Assembly: GCA_947175325.1 (NCBI GenBank)
Contig: CAMWME010000002.1
Coordinates: 124,001-188,000, forward strand
Direction of reading: 5' to 3'
Length of the DNA: 64,000 nt
Origin: an uncultured Clostridia bacterium
GTDB taxonomy: Bacteria; Bacillota; Clostridia; Christensenellales; Borkfalkiaceae
Part shown: positions 58,615 to 64,000 of the stretch, piece by piece
Position numbering within the stretch: the stretch's first letter is position 1
How the letters are laid out: the number at the start of each line of letters is the position of its first letter
Position numbers and translations under genes: made by a program
The notes under the pieces: model-generated
Database searches by the model: none
What the model was told of the DNA's origin: nothing
What the model saw: only the letters and a program-made list of their open reading frames with translations

Positions 58615-60630
58615 ATGGCGCAACTAATCGAAGAAAGCTTGCTTCAAGCAATTAAAAAAGACGATATAAAAGCGTTCGATGCTTTGATGGAAAAAGCCCA
58701 GTGCGGAACTTACCGTTTGGGCAGATTTCCCGTGCTTTCTTTAATGTATCTGTATAATTCGCGCCAAATGCTTGCCGCATACGAAGAAAAATTCATAAAA
58801 ATCCCAAATTACGAGGAGTTAAGGGAGCCCGTAGAGGTTTCAAAGAAGTTTTCGGAAAAGGCGGGTAAGTGTTTAAGGCTGTATTTGAACGAGGTTGTAA
58901 CCCCCCTTGAAATGCTGCTTATTTTGGACAAGACGAGGCGATTGACCCGCATATATCCCTTAACTAAGCCCTCTTCGGCGGTAAAAGCGAGGCTTAAATC
59001 AATCTATTCCGTAAGGTATTCGCTTGACGTAAATTTCGAGGGCGACAAAATAGTTATAGCCAGAAAGCCTTTAAGCCTACGCGCCAAGAGGAATATCGCA
59101 ATTATATGCGCGTGCTCCGTTTTCGCCGTCGGCATCGTCGTTGGAGTACCTGTTACCGTGAACGCGTTTAAAGTCGACTTTTCTTCACGAAGCGAATACA
59201 CCCTTAAAAGAGATTTGGTTTTAACCGAATCGGTAAAAGAGGTAAACTGCAAGATTATCGGCAACGGACACAAGATTATCTTAAAAAAGGGCGCGTCGCT
59301 CGGAGAGTGCAACGGAACAGTTTCCGACCTTACGATAGAAAGTTACGGGAACGCAGTGTTTACTACCGTTTCCGTAAGCGCAGTAATTGAAAAGGTTACG
59401 GTGAACGTAAGCGCGGAAGTTGAAGCGACGGAGGGTACGGCTTTGGTAGCCGTAACCAACTACGGCACGATTGACGGCGTTACCGTAAACATAAGCGGAC
59501 GAGTGAACGCACTTGCGCCGTCGGGTGAAGGGGCTGTGGACTTTGCTTGCGGCGGGCTGGTGCAAACCAACGCGTTTAAAACACAAGACGTTTACGGGAT
59601 TATTAAGAACTGTACGGTGAACTATTCGCAGTTTTCACTTTCGGGCGAGCAGTCGGCGGACGCGTCTTTCGGCGGCGTGGCGGGCGTAAACAACGGGTAT
59701 TTGCAAGACTGCACCGTCTCGGGCGAAATTAAGGCGGATACTTTTGATATTGCGGGCGTGTGCTCCGTCAACAACGGAGTGCTGTCGGCCACAGTAAACG
59801 AGGCAAATCTTTCGCAAACATCTGCAAATACGGGCTGGAACCCCCTTGCAAGCGGAATAGTTTTAACCAACAACGGCACGGTCGAGTACTGTGAAAACAC
59901 GGGAAGCGTATCTGCAAAATCAACTTGTGTACTGCCCGAGGGGGCAACGCAAGTGCCCACCGTTACGGTGGCGGGGATAGCCGGTGTAAACGCCGGTACT
60001 GTAGGCGCTTGCGTAAACGGTGGCTCGGTCACAGCGGAGGGCAAAGGCGGCGCGTACGTCGGAGGAATAGCCGCTCAGTCGTATTCACTGATTACCACTT
60101 GCATTTCAAACGGAGATATCGCCGTTTTGGCAGATAAGGTATATGCGGGTGGAATATTGGGTTTCGGCTTAATTAATTATTACGGATATTGGGGCACGGT
60201 GGATTACTGTATATGCGAAAGTAAAATAAGTGCAACGGCAAACGGTGACGAGGGATACTTCGTCGGCGGAATAACGGGACTTGCACAGCAAGGTAAGTTT
60301 ACCAACAGCATAGATTCAAGCGTAGTTTATGCGGGCGGCGGAGTTACGAAAAGTTACTTTTTAGGCGAGTGCGTTGCGTACGTAAAGTATTTCGGCAATA
60401 TAGCCGGCGTGTGCGGTGAGTTCGTTTACCAAAACAATACCATAAGTCGCATTTTCGACGGCAATTATTATCTAGATAATAATTCGTCCGCTTTCGGCGC
60501 GATAGTGAAAGAGGACGACAGCTTCGTTTCGGTTGAAGATGATGGCGCAGACGTAGCGACGATAGAGGAAATGCAAAATACCGAAGCGTACCAAGCGATT
60601 TTAAAAGCGCTTAATAAAAGTGCACTATAA
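58615..60630 (+). CDS. Single-pass membrane protein with GLUG-type beta-helix repeats
   Basis: A 671-residue protein with an unusual layout. The first ~155 residues form a helical cytoplasmic domain (LLQAIKKDDIKAFDALMEKA resembles an ankyrin-like helix pair). One membrane helix follows near 160-180 (IAIICACSVFAVGIVVGVPV). The rest is outside and consists of repeats such as FGGVAGVNNGYLQDCTVSG, AGIAGVNAGTVGACVNGGSV and VGGIAAQSYSLITTCISNG, which fit GLUG-type motifs forming a right-handed beta helix. It connects an intracellular module to a surface structure. Function unknown; it sits 15 bases behind the coiled-coil gene. Confidence 0.75.
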   Translation: MAQLIEESLLQAIKKDDIKAFDALMEKAQCGTYRLGRFPVLSLMYLYNSRQMLAAYEEKFIKIPNYEELREPVEVSKKFSEKAGKCLRLYLNEVVTPLEMLLILDKTRRLTRIYPLTKPSSAVKARLKSIYSVRYSLDVNFEGDKIVIARKPLSLRAKRNIAIICACSVFAVGIVVGVPVTVNAFKVDFSSRSEYTLKRDLVLTESVKEVNCKIIGNGHKIILKKGASLGECNGTVSDLTIESYGNAVFTTVSVSAVIEKVTVNVSAEVEATEGTALVAVTNYGTIDGVTVNISGRVNALAPSGEGAVDFACGGLVQTNAFKTQDVYGIIKNCTVNYSQFSLSGEQSADASFGGVAGVNNGYLQDCTVSGEIKADTFDIAGVCSVNNGVLSATVNEANLSQTSANTGWNPLASGIVLTNNGTVEYCENTGSVSAKSTCVLPEGATQVPTVTVAGIAGVNAGTVGACVNGGSVTAEGKGGAYVGGIAAQSYSLITTCISNGDIAVLADKVYAGGILGFGLINYYGYWGTVDYCICESKISATANGDEGYFVGGITGLAQQGKFTNSIDSSVVYAGGGVTKSYFLGECVAYVKYFGNIAGVCGEFVYQNNTISRIFDGNYYLDNNSSAFGAIVKEDDSFVSVEDDGADVATIEEMQNTEAYQAILKALNKSAL

Positions 60631-60648
60631 TTTGTTGAGAGAAAGAGA

Positions 60649-61383
60649 ATGTTAAATCAGTTTTCAAGAACCGAAATGATGTTCGGCAAAGACGGAATGG
60701 AAGCCCTTGCAATTGCTCGGGTTGCCGTTTTCGGAATAGGCGGCGTGGGCGGTTATACCGTTGAGGCCCTCGTCCGTTCGGGCGTGGGTGCGATAGATAT
60801 TATTGATAACGACAAAGTAGCCCTCACGAATTTAAACCGCCAAATTTATGCTACGCATAAAACGGTTGGCAAGTACAAGGTTGATATTGCCGCCGAAAGA
60901 ATTGCCGAAATAAACCCCGATTGCAAGGTTACGGCGCATAAGACCTTTTATATGCCCGAAACTCAAGCCGAGTTCGATTTTACGGAGTACGACTATATCG
61001 TCGACGCGATAGATACGGTTACGGGCAAACTAACCATTATCGAGAATGCGGCAAAGTGCGGTACGCCCGTCATAAGCGCGATGGGCGCGGGGAACAAATT
61101 GGACCCGACCGCGTTCGAGGTTGCGGATATTTACAAGACCTCGGTCTGCCCGCTTGCAAAGGTTATGCGGCGGGAGCTAAAAAAGCGGGGTATCAAGAAG
61201 CTGAAAGTGGTTTATTCCAAAGAAGAGCCCGTTAAACACGCAGAAGCGGCGGAAGAAATAAGTGCGGCGCGGCGGGATATACCGGCAAGCAACGCCTTCG
61301 TTCCGTCGGTTGCGGGGCTGATTATTGCGGGCGAAGTAATAAAAGATTTAGTAAATAACGGTAAGAACGATGGAAGAAAATAA
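60649..61383 (+). CDS. tcdA: tRNA threonylcarbamoyladenosine dehydratase-like protein
   Basis: A 244-residue ThiF/MoeB-type adenylating enzyme. FSRTEMMFGKDGMEAL at the N terminus, the nucleotide loop GIGGVGGYTVEAL, DNDKVALTNLNRQIYA and the late VKHAEAA region match TcdA (CsdL), which cyclises t6A to ct6A in tRNA. It overlaps the next gene by 14 bases, coding another tRNA-modifying enzyme. Confidence 0.92.
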   Translation: MLNQFSRTEMMFGKDGMEALAIARVAVFGIGGVGGYTVEALVRSGVGAIDIIDNDKVALTNLNRQIYATHKTVGKYKVDIAAERIAEINPDCKVTAHKTFYMPETQAEFDFTEYDYIVDAIDTVTGKLTIIENAAKCGTPVISAMGAGNKLDPTAFEVADIYKTSVCPLAKVMRRELKKRGIKKLKVVYSKEEPVKHAEAAEEISAARRDIPASNAFVPSVAGLIIAGEVIKDLVNNGKNDGRK

Positions 61384-62212
61384 TACCGATTGCAACGAAG
61401 TTGCAAAGCGTGCCGAAAAGAGTATTCAGAAAAAATTTCATACTATGCTTTTTACCCGATTTGCAAAAGCTATCGTCGAGTACGAGTTGATACAACCCAA
61501 CGATAAAATTGCAGTATGCATTTCGGGCGGGAAGGATTCCTTTTTAATGGCAAAGCTGTTCCAAGAGATTAAGCGGCACAACAAAGTTCCGTTCGAGCTT
61601 TTGTTCCTAGTTATGGATCCGGGGTACAGCAAAGCTAATCGCGAGGCGATAGAGCGCAACGCAAAGCTTTTGAATATTCCCGTTACTATTTTCGAAACGG
61701 ATATTTTCGACAGCGTTTACACGATAGACAAATCCCCGTGCTATCTCTGCGCGCGGATGCGGCGCGGGCACCTTTATCATAGGGCAAAGGATTTGGGCTG
61801 CAACAAAATAGCGTTGGGGCACCACTACGACGACGTTATTGAAACGACCCTAATGGGTATGCTGTACGGCGGGCAGATGCAGACGATGATGCCCAAACTG
61901 AAAAGCGCGAACTTCGAGGGAATGGAGCTTATCCGCCCCATGTACCTAATACGCGAGGACGATATCAAGGCGTGGCGGGATTATAACGACTTGCACTTTT
62001 TGCAGTGCGCTTGCAAGTTCACCGAAAACAGCGCGGCCGACCCGTCGGGTTCGAAGCGGCAAAAAGTGAAGGAGCTTATCCGCAAACTCGAAAGCGAGGA
62101 TAAGGGTATAGAGCAGAACATTTTCAGAAGCGTTGAAAACGTAATTTTAAGCGCCGTTATCGAGTACAAGGATAAAGACGGGGTAAGGCACCGTTTCACC
62201 GACGACTATTAA
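61370..62212 (+). CDS. ttcA: TtcA-type tRNA thiolation enzyme
   Basis: A 280-residue PP-loop ATPase with [12 protein letters not shown], the [16 protein letters not shown] CxxC motif and a further Cys in FLQCACKF, as in the TtcA/TtuA group that inserts sulphur at tRNA C32 or related positions using a [4Fe-4S] cluster. The exact target base cannot be told from sequence. It is coupled to tcdA. Confidence 0.88.
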   Translation: MEENNTDCNEVAKRAEKSIQKKFHTMLFTRFAKAIVEYELIQPNDKIAVCISGGKDSFLMAKLFQEIKRHNKVPFELLFLVMDPGYSKANREAIERNAKLLNIPVTIFETDIFDSVYTIDKSPCYLCARMRRGHLYHRAKDLGCNKIALGHHYDDVIETTLMGMLYGGQMQTMMPKLKSANFEGMELIRPMYLIREDDIKAWRDYNDLHFLQCACKFTENSAADPSGSKRQKVKELIRKLESEDKGIEQNIFRSVENVILSAVIEYKDKDGVRHRFTDDY

Positions 62213-62226
62213 TAAGGGGAAAAGGA

Positions 62227-63813
62227 ATGACGATTCATCACGACAAGCTTGCATACGGAAGGCTTGCAAAAACCAGTGAAGAAATGACTGACAGTCAAAT
62301 TCAAGACATGCTTAAAAATCTTTCTGCGGGCGACGAAAAGTATATTTTAGCCATTGACCAAGGCACCACGAGCACCCGCGCAATCATCTTCGATAAGCGC
62401 GGAAACATAGTCTCACGCGCCCAGCAAGAGTTCCGTCAAATATACCCCGAACCGGGCTGGGTAGAGCATTCACCGCAAGATATTATGGGGTCTACGGTGG
62501 CAGTGACGGGTGAAGCGCTCGTTCGGGCGGGGCTTTCCGCGCAAGATATTTCCGCCATCGGAATAACCAACCAGCGCGAAACGACCCTCGTTTGGGATAG
62601 GAAAACGGGCAAGCCCGTTTACAACGCAATAGTGTGGCAGTGCAGAAGAACTGCGGGCTTTTGCGAGACGTTGAAAAGAGAGGGCTTCTCCGAAAAAATT
62701 TACAACAAGACGGGGCTTGTGCCCGACGCTTATTTTTCGGCAACGAAGATAAAGTGGGTTTTGGATAACGTTGAGGGCGCACGCGCACGCGCCGAACGGG
62801 GCGAGCTCGTTTTCGGTACGGTGGACACGTACCTTTTGTGGCAGCTTTCCAAGGGCACGATATTTGCAACAGATTACACCAACGCAAGCCGCACTATGCT
62901 TTTCAATATTCACACCTTAAAGTGGGACGACGAGCTTTTAAGACTTTTCGATATTCCCAAGAGTATGTTGCCGGAAGTTCACCCTTCAAGCTATCTTTAC
63001 GGCTGTACGGACGCCCGACTTTTCGGCTCGCCTATACCCGTGTGCGGAGTGGTGGGCGACCAGCAAGCGGCGCTGTTCGGGCAATTATGCACGAATAAAG
63101 GCGAAGTAAAGAACACTTACGGCACGGGCTGTTTCCTTTTGATGAACACGGGCAACAAGGCGGTTAAAAGCCAGCACGGCTTGATAACCACCCTCGGCGC
63201 AACGGCGGAGGGCAAGCCTTGTTACGTTTTAGAGGGCTCGGTTTTCGTCGGCGGCGCGGTCGTGCAATGGCTTAGGGACGAAATGAAGATAATTTCCTCC
63301 TCGGATGACAGCGAGGCGCAAGCGCTTAAAGTAAAGGACAGCGGCGGGGTGTACGTAGTGCCCGCCTTTACGGGGCTGGGTGCGCCATATTGGAACGCCG
63401 CGGCGCGCGGAACGATAACGGGGATTACGCGCGGAACCTCGCGTGAGCATATTATAAGAGCCTCGCTTGAAGGGATAGCCTACGAGGTGTGCGATTTGGT
63501 CGAGGCTATGGAAAAGGATGCGGGTATAAAAATAACACGCCTTGCCGTTGACGGAGGCGCGTGTAAAAACAATTTCCTTATGCAGTTTCAGTCCGACGTT
63601 TTGAACTGTACCGCCGTCCGCCCGAAGGTTGCCGAAACTACGGCGCTTGGCGCGGCTTACCTTGCGGGTCTTAACGCGGGTTGTTGGAGCGGCCTTGACG
63701 AAATAAAAGAGAACTTTGAAGTAGAAAAGACTTTCACCCCCGATATGAGTGAGGGGGGAAGGATAAAGCTTTTAAGCGGCTGGCGAGAAGCCGTTAAGAA
63801 AGCAACGGTATAA
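62227..63813 (+). CDS. glpK: Glycerol kinase
   Basis: A 528-residue FGGY kinase making glycerol 3-phosphate. Motifs: [48 protein letters not shown] (two blocks), [12 protein letters not shown]-like [15 protein letters not shown] and the [19 protein letters not shown] signature. The canonical start lies near residue 38; upstream there is a charged helix [20 protein letters not shown] and so on, read from an ATG with a strong AGGGGAAAAGG site, so the extension is probably translated. Monocistronic end with a terminator. Confidence 0.95.
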   Translation: MTIHHDKLAYGRLAKTSEEMTDSQIQDMLKNLSAGDEKYILAIDQGTTSTRAIIFDKRGNIVSRAQQEFRQIYPEPGWVEHSPQDIMGSTVAVTGEALVRAGLSAQDISAIGITNQRETTLVWDRKTGKPVYNAIVWQCRRTAGFCETLKREGFSEKIYNKTGLVPDAYFSATKIKWVLDNVEGARARAERGELVFGTVDTYLLWQLSKGTIFATDYTNASRTMLFNIHTLKWDDELLRLFDIPKSMLPEVHPSSYLYGCTDARLFGSPIPVCGVVGDQQAALFGQLCTNKGEVKNTYGTGCFLLMNTGNKAVKSQHGLITTLGATAEGKPCYVLEGSVFVGGAVVQWLRDEMKIISSSDDSEAQALKVKDSGGVYVVPAFTGLGAPYWNAAARGTITGITRGTSREHIIRASLEGIAYEVCDLVEAMEKDAGIKITRLAVDGGACKNNFLMQFQSDVLNCTAVRPKVAETTALGAAYLAGLNAGCWSGLDEIKENFEVEKTFTPDMSEGGRIKLLSGWREAVKKATV

Positions 63814-63823
63814 GCTTAAAGAA

Positions 63824-63861
63824 AAGCCGCCGCACGGGTATCCGTGCGGCGGCTTATTTTA
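63824..63861. terminator. Terminator of glpK
   Basis: A 14-bp stem AAGCCGCCGCACGG / CCGTGCGGCGGCTT with a four-base loop GTAT and a TATTTTATT tail; also closes the converging partial gene. Confidence 0.9.
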
Positions 63862-64000
63862 TTCTATACTGTCTTTGCCGTCTATCTTATTATACATTTC
63901 GTGAAATTTTTTGACCTCGTCGGGGTCAAGTGAAACCTTTTGAAAAAGCCCCGTGCACTCGTTCGCGCTGGCGCATTGCTCAAAGATATCTTCTATAAGT
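63859..64000 (-). CDS. C-terminal end of an unidentified protein, partial
   Basis: An open frame entering from the right edge and ending at a TAA just past the terminator. The visible ~46 residues (LIEDIFEQCASANECTGLF, then KVSLDPDEVKKFHEMYNKI) are codon-biased like a gene and contain an ECTGL phrase I have seen at the ends of small clostridial proteins of unknown function. Nothing more can be said without the rest. Confidence 0.6.
   Translation of the reverse strand, partial: LIEDIFEQCASANECTGLFQKVSLDPDEVKKFHEMYNKIDGKDSIE

Noticed and set aside
1-64000. CRISPR array, rRNA operon, insertion sequence or prophage
   Set aside because: No regularly spaced repeats, rRNA-like segments, transposases, integrases or phage structural proteins were seen.

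Overview
This window looks like the replication-origin region of an endospore-forming, Gram-positive bacterium of the Clostridia type, probably an uncultured lineage. Sporulation and germination genes (spoIIR, sleB, ypeB, yyaC) identify a spore former. The block rsmG / dnaN-rpmH-rnpA-yidD-yidC-jag together with parA-parB identifies the origin neighbourhood. Codon use is standard, most genes have GGAGG-like ribosome binding sites, and there is no rRNA, CRISPR array, transposase or obvious prophage.

Layout. (1) About 1-7.0 kb is an AT-rich accessory block. It holds a terpenoid-cyclase-like toroid protein (cut by the window edge) co-transcribed with a thymidylate-kinase-like P-loop kinase, a structured gap, and a 1597-residue protein joining a sacsin-like GHKL ATPase to an SF1 helicase. 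(2) 7.1-12.3 kb is an ABC transporter plus two-component system of the peptide-sensing type; both of its promoters carry the same pair of 11-bp-phased boxes. (3) 12.4-19.0 kb is a restriction island: two overlapping C5-cytosine methyltransferases, two paralogous HNH nucleases, two small proteins built from the same short helical unit, and a HELCH metallopeptidase-like protein. (4) 19.0-23.0 kb holds malic enzyme, pyrophosphatase, a GtrA-type membrane protein, a lipoprotein and three tRNAs (Cys, Gly, Val). (5) 23.2-26.7 kb holds spoIIR with a sigma-F-like promoter and sleB-ypeB with a sigma-G-like promoter. (6) 26.8-33.8 kb is the origin domain: parB, parA, ftsH, two strong parS-like sites, a cluster of DnaA boxes, yyaC, a SLOG-fold gene, rsmG and a second DnaA-box cluster before dnaN. 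No dnaA gene is present in the window. (7) 33.8-38.2 kb is the dnaN-rpmH-rnpA-yidD-yidC-jag run. (8) 38.3-54 kb is housekeeping: PEP carboxykinase, greA, lysS, an amino-acid decarboxylase, tmk, holB, ricT, ferredoxin, a tRNA methyltransferase, an M42 peptidase, an ABC exporter, rsmI and mnmA. (9) 54-64 kb holds DUF4250, a tRNA-Arg with a degenerate copy beside it, a release-factor-like protein without the usual codon-reading segment, a helicase / coiled-coil / surface-protein cluster, tcdA, ttcA and glpK.

Strand use agrees with an origin near 31-34 kb: genes to the right are mostly on the + strand, and the parB/parA/ftsH group to the left is on the - strand. Less ordinary features include a dispersed hairpin repeat abutting gene ends, a short C-rich motif recurring between 35.8 and 52.6 kb even inside genes, and three genes whose start codons lie almost exactly at the predicted transcription start (probably leaderless mRNAs). 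All functional calls rest on reading motifs and context; no database search was run.
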